From NCBI RefSeq assembly GCF_002159495.1, contig NZ_NFIT01000012.1:1-64000 (forward strand): a stretch of 64,000 nucleotides of DNA, in the 5' to 3' direction. The translations under genes were made by a program, and so were the position numbers. The notes under the pieces are model-generated. The model saw only the letters and a program-made list of their open reading frames with translations. It was not told the origin of the DNA and ran no database searches. This DNA is from Olsenella sp. An293 (GTDB taxonomy: Bacteria; Actinomycetota; Coriobacteriia; Coriobacteriales; Atopobiaceae). Positions 25,329 to 33,710 of this stretch are shown in pieces (the first letter of the stretch is position 1; each line of letters starts with the position of its first letter).

Positions 25329-26027
25329 ATGGCGAGCGCTCTTCTGGAGCTCAGGAAGGCGGCGGGGTTCAAGAAGTCGGCGGAGTTCGCGAAGGTCGTG
25401 AAGATCCCGGCGTCCACCTACGCGCGCTACGAGAGCAACCCCGACAAGATCACCATGAGCGCGGCGCGGAAGCTCGCGGACTGGTTCCGCGTGCCCATCG
25501 ACGTCATCGTCGGCCGCGAGGAGGTGGACGTGCGCGCCCTGCGCGGAGACGTCCAGGAGGAGTACGACTCCCTCTCCGAGGAGTCCAAGCTCGCCCTCGA
25601 CCAGTTCCTCTCCTTCCTGCTCCACCAGGACGGCCTCAGGCGCCAGCGCGAGGAGGCGGAGGCCGACCGCCGCTTCGACGAGCTCGCGTGGCGCTACGAG
25701 CGTCTGTGGCAGCAGGAGCTCGACGGGCGCGGCGAGCTCGACGACCTCATCGCCTTCGGTACCCGTGAGGAGCGCCGCGAGGGGTTCGAGGAGTTCGTCA
25801 CCAGGCGCGCGGAGGAGCGCCGGGGCAGGGCCTCCACAAAGGCGAGCAGAATCCTCGACGAGCAGAACATCGCGCGGATCATGCAGGCGTACGACCGCTC
25901 GCACGGGCAGATAGGTTCCGGGGGTGCCGGCATGTCGTACCACCCGTCCCTAGAGGGCGGGAGACGCGTGTTCATAGAGTTCGACGGAAGAGGCGGCCAG
26001 AAGGGGGGCGACGCGGGAAGGCCGTAG
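25329..26027 (+). CDS. Prophage cI-like XRE repressor
   Basis: 232 aa. The HTH covers residues 1-~65 (ALLELRKAAGFKKSAEFAKV, IPASTYARYESNPDKITMSA, ARKLADWFRVPIDVIVGRE). The remainder is charged and helical with no S24 peptidase motif, so induction is not by LexA-style self-cleavage. The start at 25329 is chosen because GGGAGG lies 8 bp upstream; an ATG at 25322 is out of frame and too close. The next XRE gene shares the same HTH pattern (PASTYxRYE, VGRE), so the two are paralogues. A strong hairpin follows at 26037. Confidence 0.8.
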   Translation: MASALLELRKAAGFKKSAEFAKVVKIPASTYARYESNPDKITMSAARKLADWFRVPIDVIVGREEVDVRALRGDVQEEYDSLSEESKLALDQFLSFLLHQDGLRRQREEAEADRRFDELAWRYERLWQQELDGRGELDDLIAFGTREERREGFEEFVTRRAEERRGRASTKASRILDEQNIARIMQAYDRSHGQIGSGGAGMSYHPSLEGGRRVFIEFDGRGGQKGGDAGRP

Positions 26028-26036
26028 AAAGAGGGC

Positions 26037-26068
26037 GGGCCCATGGGAGTTGCAGCTCCCGTGGGCCC
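26037..26068 (+). terminator. Hairpin after the repressor gene
   Basis: GGGCCCATGGGAG and CTCCCGTGGGCCC arms with a 6-base loop, followed by TGTTGT. It probably terminates or attenuates repressor transcription before the second XRE gene. Confidence 0.6.
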
Positions 26069-26111
26069 TGTTGTCCAGTCCAGAGCCAACTAGAGAGGAC
26101 GGTGACATTAT

Positions 26112-26501
26112 ATGCCACCACGTGACACTTCCACAAAGGCGGCCCCTCCCATCAGCGGGAAGAGGACGCTGCAGCGCCTCCGCCGCGAGGCGGGCTACCG
26201 CAGCGCCAGGGACTTCGCCGCGGAGCTCGGCATCCCCGCGTCCACCTACTCGCGCTACGAGCGCCAGCCCGAGGGTCCGGGCATGGCCGTGCCGCTCTCG
26301 GCGGCGTGGGCCATCGCCGACCGCCTCGGCTGCTCCATCGACCTCGTCGTCGGCCGCGAGGACATCGACGCCCCCGACGAGCACCCCGTCCAGTCCCGCT
26401 ACGACGCCCTCACCGGCGCAGGCCGCGCCCTCGTGGACAGCTACCTCGACTTCGTGGAGCATTCCGAGGCCGACGGCCCCCGTCCCCAGGGGAGGAGGTG
26501 A
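26112..26501 (+). CDS. Second XRE regulator, paralogue of the repressor
   Basis: 129 aa. The HTH (KRTLQRLRREAGYRSARDFA, GIPASTYSRYERQPEGPGMA, AWAIADRLGCSIDLVVGRED) is close to that of the 25329 gene but lacks its long C-terminal part. It may act as an antagonist or a co-regulator by binding the same operator; this is inference. It lies between repressor and integrase and probably forms an operon with the small gene and integrase. Confidence 0.8.
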   Translation: MPPRDTSTKAAPPISGKRTLQRLRREAGYRSARDFAAELGIPASTYSRYERQPEGPGMAVPLSAAWAIADRLGCSIDLVVGREDIDAPDEHPVQSRYDALTGAGRALVDSYLDFVEHSEADGPRPQGRR

Positions 26502-26505
26502 TCGC

Positions 26506-26670
26506 ATGGTTGCCGAGAGCGAGAGCCGCGACAGGAGGCCGGAGGAGCCGGCCCGCGCCGATGACAAGAGGGCGCTCGACGCGAGTCAGGAGCTCTTCTG
26601 CAGGGACATCGCGGCCCGCGTCCGCCGCTGGGTCGCGGAGGGCCGCCCCGTCCGCAGGAAGGGGGCGTGA
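26506..26670 (+). CDS. Small charged protein between XRE and integrase
   Basis: 54 aa, MVAESESRDRRPEEPARADD... ending in WVAEGRPVRRKGA. A strong GGAGGAGG precedes the ATG at 26506, four bases after the XRE stop, and the integrase ATG follows the stop by three bases, so it is tightly embedded in the operon. Family not recognised. Confidence 0.55.
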   Translation: MVAESESRDRRPEEPARADDKRALDASQELFCRDIAARVRRWVAEGRPVRRKGA

Positions 26671-26673
26671 GCC

Positions 26674-28098
26674 ATGGCTAAGGTCACAGGAGAGGGCACC
26701 ATCGTCCAGCTCGAGAAGGACAAGCCCAAGAGCAAGTGCCGCAAGTGGCAGCTCCGCGTCCCCGTGGGCCTCGACCCGCGCACGGGCAAGTACAAGACCC
26801 GCACGCGCCGCGTGAGCGACATGAACTACACCCAAGCCAAGAAGGCCCTGCGCGACTTCATCGAGGAGATCGAGGACGACAAGGTCTGGAAGCGCACCGG
26901 CACCACCTTCGAGGAGTGTGCTGCGGACTTCATGGACAGGCGCGAGCAGTCCGGGGAGTTCACCCAGAACACCAACAAGCGCTACCGGGTCCAGTTCAAG
27001 GCGATCTCGCGCCACATCGGGAAGGCCGACGTGGCGAGCATCACCCCCGAGATGATAGAGGACATGTACCTCGCCATGCGGCAGGGCGACACGCTCTCCG
27101 GGAAGCCGTCGAGCGGCGCCTACCTCAACCGCCTCCACAAGATGCTGAACCTGTTCTTCAAGCACCTGGTGAACGAGGAGACCATCGTCAGGAACCCCCT
27201 CGACAGGGTGGCGACCCCGGCGAACGACACCAAGGAGCGGCGGGCCCTCACCTCCGCGCGCATGCGCTCCCTCATCGACCAGCTGGAGGTCGAGACCTCG
27301 TGCGACATCGCGTACTTCCTCGCCATCACCATGGGCCTCAGGCGAGGCGAGATCTGCGCGCTGTCCTGGCGCGACGTCGACTTCGACAACCGCGTCCTCA
27401 CCGTGAGCCACAGCTTCGACTGCTTCCGCAACCTCAAGGAGACCAAGACGCGCGCCGGGACGAGGCGCCTTCCCATGCCCGAGTTCGTCTGCGAGGCGCT
27501 GCTGCGCCGGAAGGCGGCCCAGAGGGAGTACTTCAAGACCAGGAACTACGTGAACCGGCACCACCGGACCGGCTACGCGGAGCAGGACGAGGACACGCCC
27601 GTCGTCCTCGACTTCTACGCCCAGCGAGCCAATCCCGACACGCTCGGCAAGTGGTGGAAGCGCGACCGCGCGGCATTCGGCCTCGATGGCTGGTGCCTCC
27701 ACGAGCTGCGGCACTCGTACCTCTCGATGCTCGCCGAGCAGGGGGTTCACCCCAAGGTCATGCAGGAGCTCGCCGGGCACGCCAACGCGCAGATCACCAT
27801 GGACATCTACACGCACGTCAACATGGACCAGAAGCGCGAGGCTGCCGACGTCGTCGAGGACGCCTTCCTGAGCGTCGGGGCCGAGGAGGAGTTCATGACG
27901 AGATATGCGGAGGGGGCGCCTGCGGGGAAGATCTGCAAGGTCCGCCACTCGCGTCCCTCGCGACGCTCCTACGAGGTTCTCAGAGGGGCGGTACAAACCG
28001 GCGAACGATTCGTACCAGATTCGTACCAGCAGCAGGAGAGCCCTCGGCTTCAGCTTGTTGACGGTACCTCTGACCTGCAGGTTTCGGAAGCAATTTAG
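26674..28098 (+). CDS. int: Phage tyrosine integrase
   Basis: 474 aa. N-terminal arm-binding domain (KCRKWQLRVPVGLDPRTGKY), SAM-like core-binding domain (~75-160, TNKRYRVQFKAISRHIGKAD) and C-terminal catalytic domain with the full set: Arg in MGLRRGEICALSW, His-xx-Arg in LHELRHSYLSML, His in LAGHANAQIT and nucleophile Tyr in MDIYTHV. Residues after ~415 form an extension that reads into the attachment region. It lies at the edge of the prophage with its stop next to attL, the usual int-att arrangement. Confidence 0.93.
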   Translation: MAKVTGEGTIVQLEKDKPKSKCRKWQLRVPVGLDPRTGKYKTRTRRVSDMNYTQAKKALRDFIEEIEDDKVWKRTGTTFEECAADFMDRREQSGEFTQNTNKRYRVQFKAISRHIGKADVASITPEMIEDMYLAMRQGDTLSGKPSSGAYLNRLHKMLNLFFKHLVNEETIVRNPLDRVATPANDTKERRALTSARMRSLIDQLEVETSCDIAYFLAITMGLRRGEICALSWRDVDFDNRVLTVSHSFDCFRNLKETKTRAGTRRLPMPEFVCEALLRRKAAQREYFKTRNYVNRHHRTGYAEQDEDTPVVLDFYAQRANPDTLGKWWKRDRAAFGLDGWCLHELRHSYLSMLAEQGVHPKVMQELAGHANAQITMDIYTHVNMDQKREAADVVEDAFLSVGAEEEFMTRYAEGAPAGKICKVRHSRPSRRSYEVLRGAVQTGERFVPDSYQQQESPRLQLVDGTSDLQVSEAI

Positions 28099-28145
28099 AC
28101 AGTACAGTCAACGAACTGTCTCCTCGTGGGAGAACGGCAAGACCT
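28080..28145. other. Prophage attachment junction in a host regulator gene
   Basis: The integrase stop TAG is at 28096-28098. From 28106 the sequence reads as the recognition-helix part of an XRE domain (SQRTVSSWENGKTYPDV), whose first ~20-25 codons are absent. The crossover core must lie at or within this segment. The other end of the prophage is left of position 1, so the direct repeat itself cannot be seen. Two GATTCGTACCAG copies (28007, 28019) just inside may be integrase arm sites. Confidence 0.6.
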
Positions 28146-28654
28146 ACCCTGACGTCCAGAGCCTGCTGCTCCTCTCGCAGGTCTTTGGCACGACCATCGA
28201 CGAGCTCGTGAGAGGAGACGTGGACGCCATGAAAGAGACGGTCGAGAAGGACGCGCGGCTGGTCAAACGCCTGAGCTACGTGATGGTGGGTTTCATCGTG
28301 CTGATGGTACTCGCCCTGGTCTGGTGGGTGTGCCAGATGACCGTGTGGGACCTCTCGATTCTGCAAACGTCGCCCAGCCTGGCGCTGGTAATCGTGCTCT
28401 GGGGCATCGCCCTGTTTGCCGCGCGATGGGCCGACCGCATCAAGCGGGAGCATGACCTCGTCACCTACCAGGAGGTTCTTGCCTTTTGGAACGGTGAGCC
28501 GGTGGACCGCGACACCAAGCGCGGCCGGCGCGAGCGCCTCATTCCTCGCTGGATGAAGGTCGTGCGCATCGTAGGCTGGGCACTCTTTGGGATGGCGGTA
28601 GGTTTCTTCATCGGCTACGGAATCGCGTGGCTCATGGAGGCGCTGCTCAGATAG
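28106..28654 (+). pseudogene. Host XRE/membrane regulator lacking its 5' end
   Basis: The frame begins inside the HTH and continues VQSLLLLSQVFGTTIDELVRGD, then a helical linker and three hydrophobic segments (VMVGFIVLMVLALVWWV, SLALVIVLWGIALFAARW, VVRIVGWALFGMAVGFFIGY). This is the XRE-plus-membrane architecture common in Coriobacteriia and Firmicutes. The start codon and first half of the HTH are missing because the prophage integrated there. A leaky in-frame product from Met at 28231 would keep only the membrane part. Confidence 0.8.
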
Positions 28655-28655
28655 G

Positions 28656-28712
28656 TGGGTCAAAAGGGGTCTGTCCCCTTTTGATCTAAAAGGAGCTGTT
28701 CCCCTTGACCCA
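28656..28712. repeat. REP-like palindrome / bidirectional terminator
   Basis: Outer arms TGGGTCAA/TTGACCCA enclose AAAAGGGG-TCTGT-CCCCTTTT and a second, imperfect GGAG/CTGTTCCCC unit. It separates the convergent regulator remnant and AraC gene and overlaps the last AraC codons. The GGGxCTGTCCC core recurs at 33367 and 58293. Confidence 0.7.
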
Positions 28713-29675
28713 CGCACGTGGGGACATTCCCGTAAAGTCGGAGAAGGCGTGGCAGAAGGCCGAGGGGCTCGGGTAGCCGAGAAGGACGGCGACCTCGGAG
28801 ACACTACGATTCCCGTCCTCGAGGAGTCGGCGCGCGCGCTCCATCCGCAGCTGGCGCGCATATGCGCCCACGCTCTGTCCCATCTCGCGCCTGAACGCGT
28901 CGCAGAGCCGCGACCGGCTCACGTAGAGCCTGCGCGCGAGCGCGTCGACGGAAGGTGGCACGCCGCTCTCCTCGACGGCAGCCGACAAGAACCTCCTCGC
29001 GCGACTCACCAGTGAACCCTCATCTTGTTCGGTACCTCTCCCGTCCGCCGCCAGAGAAGCCATGAGGGAGGTGACGGTCGAGAGAAGTCCGAGCGACCCA
29101 CCGGGGCCGAGCGGAGGACTCGCGGGTATGTTGGCGAGCGCATGGCGAATCGCCCCCTTGGCCTTGGGGCCCCAGGAGCCTTCAAACGCCGAGAAGAGCC
29201 CACCGAACTCCCCCGGATAGCTGCGGTCCAGCTCGTCGAAGAAGTCGGGCAGCAAGATGACGGAGCGAGAGCGATAGGCGTGGTCGGCAAGCAGGCGGCT
29301 TGAGAGCGAGCGGGGGCCGTGCTCGACGAACGTGGCGACCTCGTCCCGCAGACGGTAGCCATCGCAGCCAAGAAGGCGCATCGGCAGCCCGCAGTCCCGA
29401 GAGCACGCCACCGCGTCGTCTCCCATCGTACAGGCGCAGGCGTACGGCCCGAGCGACCCCTCGAAGAGCGGCATGTCCTCAAGCGGAGTGACGTCGTGAC
29501 AGAGCACGAGGCAGTGCGGCGCCGGCGCGCAGAGCCACATCGAGCCTGTTGCCATGGAGCCTCGCGCCTCGCCCACCCAGATGCCGCCCCGGCGCTCGAG
29601 ACGCACGCCAAGCTGCTCGACCTGCGGCTCGAAGAGCGCAACGAGCTCGCGGGGAATGTCTCCCATGCCCGTCAT
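28686..29675 (-). CDS. AraC-family transcriptional regulator
   Basis: 329 aa. The C-terminal ~100 residues hold the two AraC helix-turn-helices: SVDALARRLYVSRSRLCDAF and RSVSEVAVLLGYPSPSAFCH, ending in FTGMSPRAWVKG. The N-terminal ~220 residues form a ligand-sensing domain of the type with an early Cys cluster (ACACTMGDDAVACSRDCG). It is divergent from a two-gene ABC exporter with a palindrome in between, so it probably controls that pair. The start could also be Met4; no clear ribosome-binding site decides. Confidence 0.85.
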   Translation of the reverse strand: MTGMGDIPRELVALFEPQVEQLGVRLERRGGIWVGEARGSMATGSMWLCAPAPHCLVLCHDVTPLEDMPLFEGSLGPYACACTMGDDAVACSRDCGLPMRLLGCDGYRLRDEVATFVEHGPRSLSSRLLADHAYRSRSVILLPDFFDELDRSYPGEFGGLFSAFEGSWGPKAKGAIRHALANIPASPPLGPGGSLGLLSTVTSLMASLAADGRGTEQDEGSLVSRARRFLSAAVEESGVPPSVDALARRLYVSRSRLCDAFRREMGQSVGAYARQLRMERARRLLEDGNRSVSEVAVLLGYPSPSAFCHAFSDFTGMSPRAWVKGNSSF

Positions 29676-29714
29676 CTTGAGGGTTCGTCCATCTCCCTTG
29701 AGGAATCGTCCAAG

Positions 29715-29734
29715 GTTAGTTAACCGTAGCTAAC
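29715..29734. promoter_or_regulatory. Palindrome in the AraC/ABC divergent region
   Basis: GTTAGTTAACCGTAGCTAAC: 8-bp arms (one mismatch) around ACCG. It lies ~65 bp before the ABC start and ~40 bp before the AraC start. A related GTTAGA/TCTAAC palindrome lies at 56418 before the DUF3793 gene. Confidence 0.5.
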
Positions 29735-29800
29735 AAGTAACGGCTCCCATGATACGGTGCGACGGAATGCCAATCAAGACACGAGGGCAAGGAGGCTTCG

Positions 29801-31636
29801 ATGTCTGACTCTCAAGCAAACAAGGCGAGCAACGCCCGCGGCAAGGGCGCCGTGAGCCGCCTGCTCGCCTTCGCCGGTCCGCGCAAGGCCCTCACGTACC
29901 TGGGCTGCGCGCTCTCGGCCGTCTCTATGCTCGTGAGCTTTGGCCCGTACGTCTGCGTCTGGCTCGTGGCGCGCGACCTCATCGCCGTGGCCCCCGACTG
30001 GGGTGCGGCCACCGGAATCGCTGCGTACGGCTGGTGGGCGTTCGGCCTTGCGGCCGCGAGCATCCTCATCTACTTCGCCGGCCTCATGTGCACGCACCTC
30101 GCGGCCTTCCGCTGTGCGTCCAACATGCGCAAGCGCACCACGGACCACCTCATGCACGCGAGCCTCGGCTATTTCGACACGCATGCGAGCGGCGCGCTTC
30201 GCCGCGTCGTGGACGGATGCGCCGCCGAGACCGAGGGGCTTCTCGCCCATAAGCTCCCTGACACCGCGGGCAGCATTGCCATGATCGTCGGCATGCTGGT
30301 GCTGTTCTTCGTCTTTGACTGGCGACTCGGCCTCGCGTGCCTTGTCGCGGTGATCATCTCGCTCGGCTGCATGTTCTACATGATGGGCGGGCGAGGCATG
30401 GACTTCATGACGCGCTACATGGAGTCGCTCGTCAAGATGAACAAGACCGGCACCGAGTACGTGCGCGGCATCCCCGTGGTCAAGGTCTTCCAGCAGACGG
30501 TCTACAGCTTCCGCGCGTTCCATGACGCCATCGAGGAGTTCACGCGGCTCGCGCAGGACTACGCCGTCAAGTGGTGCCAGACGCCGCAGTCGCTCTCGCT
30601 CACCATCATCAACGGCGTCGCGATCTTCCTCGTGCCGGCGGCGATCCTCGTTGCTCCCGGCGAGGGGGACTTCGCGCGCTTCCTGGCCAACTTCGCGTTC
30701 TACGCGATCTTCTCGGCCGTGATCCCCACCGCCATGACCCGCGTGATGTTCATGTCCGAGGCGTTCCAGTCTGCTGCGGACGCGGTCTCGCGCGTCGAGG
30801 AGGTGCTGGCCGCGCCCGTGATCTCCGCTCCCGGCGCGCCCCGCACGCCCGCGGGCAACGCCATCCGCTTCGAGGACGTGACCTTTACCTACGAGGGGGC
30901 AGACGCTCCGGCGCTTGACCACGTGAGCTTTGAGGTGCCGGCCGGCGCGACGGTGGCGCTCGTGGGCCCCTCCGGCGGCGGCAAGACCACGGCGGCGAGC
31001 CTCGTGCCGCGCTTCTGGGACGTGGACGCCGGACGCGTGACGCTCGGCGGCGTGGACGTGCGCGAGATGGACCCGCACGACCTCATGGACCGCGTTGCCT
31101 TTGTCTTCCAGGCCAACCGCCCCTTCCGCCAGACGATCCTGGAGAACGTGCGCGCCGCACGCCCCGAGGCCACCCGCGAGGAGGCGCTCGCCGCGCTTGA
31201 GGCCGCGCAGTGCGCGGACATCCTGGAGAAGCTGCCCCAGGGCGCCGACACGCTCGTGGGGACGGGCGGCACCCACCTCTCCGGCGGCGAGGTGCAGCGC
31301 CTCATGATCGCCCGTGCGATCCTGAAGGATGCTCCGGTGGTGGTGCTCGACGAGGCGACGGCCTTCGCGGACCCCGAGAACGAAGTCAAGATCCAGGCCG
31401 CCTTCAAGCGCCTCGCCCGCGGGCGCGACGGCTCGGCGCGCACCGTCCTCATGATCGCGCACCGCCTCTCCACGGTGCGAAACGCCGACAAGATCGTGGT
31501 GCTCGACGCCGGACGCGTGGCCGAGCAGGGCACGCATGACGAGCTGCTGGCGGCGGGCGGCCTCTACGCCCGCATGTGGGCCGACTACGAGAAGTCCGTG
31601 AGCTGGCGCATCACGAGCGCCACGGAGGTGGAGTAG
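29801..31636 (+). CDS. ABC exporter half-transporter (YbtP/IrtA-like), subunit 1
   Basis: 611 aa. Six-helix membrane domain (~residues 25-330), then an ATPase with Walker A VGPSGGGKTTA (~395), signature LSGGEVQRLMIARA and Walker B VVVLDEATAFADPENE. The TAFADPENE form is characteristic of siderophore-associated exporter/importer pairs of the YbtPQ/IrtAB group. The catalytic Glu is present. It is followed with no gap by subunit 2. Substrate unknown; iron or siderophore-related transport or drug export are the main options. Confidence 0.85.
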   Translation: MSDSQANKASNARGKGAVSRLLAFAGPRKALTYLGCALSAVSMLVSFGPYVCVWLVARDLIAVAPDWGAATGIAAYGWWAFGLAAASILIYFAGLMCTHLAAFRCASNMRKRTTDHLMHASLGYFDTHASGALRRVVDGCAAETEGLLAHKLPDTAGSIAMIVGMLVLFFVFDWRLGLACLVAVIISLGCMFYMMGGRGMDFMTRYMESLVKMNKTGTEYVRGIPVVKVFQQTVYSFRAFHDAIEEFTRLAQDYAVKWCQTPQSLSLTIINGVAIFLVPAAILVAPGEGDFARFLANFAFYAIFSAVIPTAMTRVMFMSEAFQSAADAVSRVEEVLAAPVISAPGAPRTPAGNAIRFEDVTFTYEGADAPALDHVSFEVPAGATVALVGPSGGGKTTAASLVPRFWDVDAGRVTLGGVDVREMDPHDLMDRVAFVFQANRPFRQTILENVRAARPEATREEALAALEAAQCADILEKLPQGADTLVGTGGTHLSGGEVQRLMIARAILKDAPVVVLDEATAFADPENEVKIQAAFKRLARGRDGSARTVLMIAHRLSTVRNADKIVVLDAGRVAEQGTHDELLAAGGLYARMWADYEKSVSWRITSATEVE

Positions 31637-33370
31637 ATGAGCATTCAGGAGAAGTACGCCCTCACCGACGAGGGCATGCGCAACGTCAAGCTCGGCGCCG
31701 TGTGGACCGCCGCCTCGAACCTCGTGGTCTTTGGCGGCGTGGGCGCCCTCTACCTGCTCATGAGCGAGCTCGTGGCGCACCTCACCGAGGGCGCGCCGCT
31801 GCCGAACCTCCTCCCGTACGCAGCTGGCCTCGTCGCCTTTGCCGTCGCGCTCTTCGTGACGGAGTACTGGGCCTACTACTACCAGTACGGCGTCATCTAC
31901 AAGGAGAGCGGTCGTCAGCGCATCGGCCTCGCCGAGCGCCTGCGCAAGCTGCCCCTGGGTTTCTTTGGCCGCCGCGACCTCGCCGACCTCACCGAGACCC
32001 TCATGACCGACGTCAAGACCACCGAGCACGCCTACAGCCACGTGCTGCCTGAGCTCTACGGCGCCTACATCACGCTCGCCGTGGCGGCCGTCTGCCTGTT
32101 CTCCTTTGACTGGCGGCTCGCGCTCGCGTCGCTCTGGAGCTGCCCGGTGGGGCTCGCCATCCTCTTCGGCGCGCGGCGCGCGCTTCAGCCCATGATGGAG
32201 GCCACGCGCATGCGCGGCCTTGCCACCTCGGAGGACATCCAGGAGGCGCTCGAGTGCGTGCGCGAGGTTCGCGCGACCAACCAGGAGGGGCGCTACCTCG
32301 AGCACATTCATGCGGACGTCGACGCCGCGGAGCGCCAGGCCGCCCGCTCGGAGATCGCCTGCGGCATCGCCGTCAACGGCGCCCAGATCGTGCTGCGCCT
32401 GGGCCTTGCCACCACGGTGCTCGTGGGCGCGGCGCTCATCCTGGAGGGCTCCTGCACGTTCATGACGCTCTTCGCGTTCCTTCTGGTGGTGAGCCGCATC
32501 TACGCGCCCTTCGACCAGTGCCTCATGCTCATCGCAGAGCTCTTCTCGGCCAAGACCGCCGCAGCGCGCATGAAGAGCTTCTACGAGGAGCCCCTCGCGC
32601 AGGGCGGCGAGGCGTACGAGCCTACCGGGCACGACGTTACCTTCGAGGACGTGTCCTTCTCCTACGACGGCGGCGAGAAGGTCCTGGACGGCGTGACGTT
32701 CACGGCGCGCGAGGGCGAGGTCACGGCGCTCGTGGGACCGTCCGGCTCCGGCAAGTCCACCTGCGCGAGGCTGGCGGCGCGCCTGTGGGATGCCGACGCG
32801 GGACACGTAACCGTGGGCGGCGTGGACGTGGCAGCCGTGGACCCCGAGGTCCTTCTCGGCGACTTCTCCGTGGTCTTCCAGGACGTGCTGCTCTTTGACG
32901 ACACGGTGATGGGCAACATCCGCCTGGGACGGCGCGGAGCCACCGACGAGGAGGTGCTCGCGGCGGCGCGAGCGGCCAACTGCGACGAGTTCGTGAGCCG
33001 CCTGCCGCAGGGCTACGACACGATGATCGGCGAGAACGGCGCCAAGCTCTCCGGCGGCGAGCGCCAGCGCATCTCCATCGCGCGGGCGCTGCTCAAGGAC
33101 GCGCCGATTGTGCTCCTGGACGAGGCCACGGCGAGCCTGGACGTGGAGAACGAAACCAAGGTCCAGGGCGCGCTCTCGCGCCTGCTCGCCGGCAAGACCG
33201 TCATCGTGATCGCCCACCGCATGCGCACCGTCATGAGCGCGGACAAGATCGTGGTGCTCGAGGACGGCCGCGTGGCGGAGCAGGGCGCGCCCGCCGAGCT
33301 GCTCGCCGCGGACGGCCTCTTCGCCCGCATGGTCCGCCTGCAGACCCAAAGCGCAGACTGGACTATGTGA
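31637..33370 (+). CDS. ABC exporter half-transporter, subunit 2
   Basis: 577 aa. It starts directly after subunit 1's TAG. Six-helix membrane domain, Walker A VGPSGSGKSTCARLA, Q-loop FSVVFQDVLLFD, signature LSGGERQRISIARA and Walker B IVLLDEATASLD, all canonical. Together with subunit 1 it should form a heterodimer with two competent ATPase sites. The operon ends at the REP-like palindrome at 33367. Confidence 0.88.
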   Translation: MSIQEKYALTDEGMRNVKLGAVWTAASNLVVFGGVGALYLLMSELVAHLTEGAPLPNLLPYAAGLVAFAVALFVTEYWAYYYQYGVIYKESGRQRIGLAERLRKLPLGFFGRRDLADLTETLMTDVKTTEHAYSHVLPELYGAYITLAVAAVCLFSFDWRLALASLWSCPVGLAILFGARRALQPMMEATRMRGLATSEDIQEALECVREVRATNQEGRYLEHIHADVDAAERQAARSEIACGIAVNGAQIVLRLGLATTVLVGAALILEGSCTFMTLFAFLLVVSRIYAPFDQCLMLIAELFSAKTAAARMKSFYEEPLAQGGEAYEPTGHDVTFEDVSFSYDGGEKVLDGVTFTAREGEVTALVGPSGSGKSTCARLAARLWDADAGHVTVGGVDVAAVDPEVLLGDFSVVFQDVLLFDDTVMGNIRLGRRGATDEEVLAAARAANCDEFVSRLPQGYDTMIGENGAKLSGGERQRISIARALLKDAPIVLLDEATASLDVENETKVQGALSRLLAGKTVIVIAHRMRTVMSADKIVVLEDGRVAEQGAPAELLAADGLFARMVRLQTQSADWTM

Positions 33371-33402
33371 CAAAGGGCGGCAAAGGGACAGTCCCTTCGT
33401 CA
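33367..33402. repeat. REP-like palindrome after the ABC operon
   Basis: GTGAC...GTCAC outer arms with an inner AAGGGAC-A-GTCCCTT. Same GGGACNGTCCC core as the elements at 28656 and 58293. It may act as the operon terminator. Confidence 0.65.
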
Positions 33403-33594
33403 CCTTTGCGGGCGTCGCGCTCGTCGCGCGCGGCGGGTCTCGCCCTCGGGCTTCCGTGAGGCGGTTTCACCTATCGCGAGAGCGCCCTCAGCGAGCAGCT
33501 CAAGCGTAATGCGCTGCTGGCGAAGCGCCAGGTCGAGATTGGCCGCAATGGTACGCATCGCACGCGACACCGGTATAGGGGTTCTTCCCGCCAT
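33400..33594 (-). pseudogene. Degraded XRE/antitoxin-like regulator
   Basis: A 64-codon frame. The first 35 residues (PVSRAMRTIAANLDLALRQQ, RITLELLAEG) look like the start of an XRE domain of the HipB/antitoxin type. The recognition helix that should follow is replaced by ALAIGETASRKPEGE and an Arg-rich tail. An operator-like repeat upstream (33605-33643) is well preserved. Decay of a small regulator or antitoxin gene is the best reading; no partner toxin remains. Confidence 0.4.
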
Positions 33595-33604
33595 AGCGCT
33601 CCTA

Positions 33605-33643
33605 ACAGAAAGAATTGCTTCTGTAATAATCTATAACAGAAAG
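33605..33643. promoter_or_regulatory. ACAGAA/TTCTGT operator-like repeats
   Basis: ACAGAA (33605) and TTCTGT (33619) form a palindrome with an 8-base spacer; a second TAACAGAAAG lies at 33634. The AT-rich stretch around it is the likely promoter of the degraded XRE gene. Confidence 0.45.
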
Positions 33644-33710
33644 ATATTATTGTATAAGCAAAGCTTTTGTGCTTGCGCGATCGCCGTGGGAGATCATACT
33701 GACAGGGCGA

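Noticed and set aside
29774-33403. 1209-codon open frame antisense to the ABC exporter pair
   Set aside because: His/Arg/Gly-rich translation without any domain; it mirrors two well-conserved genes and arises from third-position GC bias.
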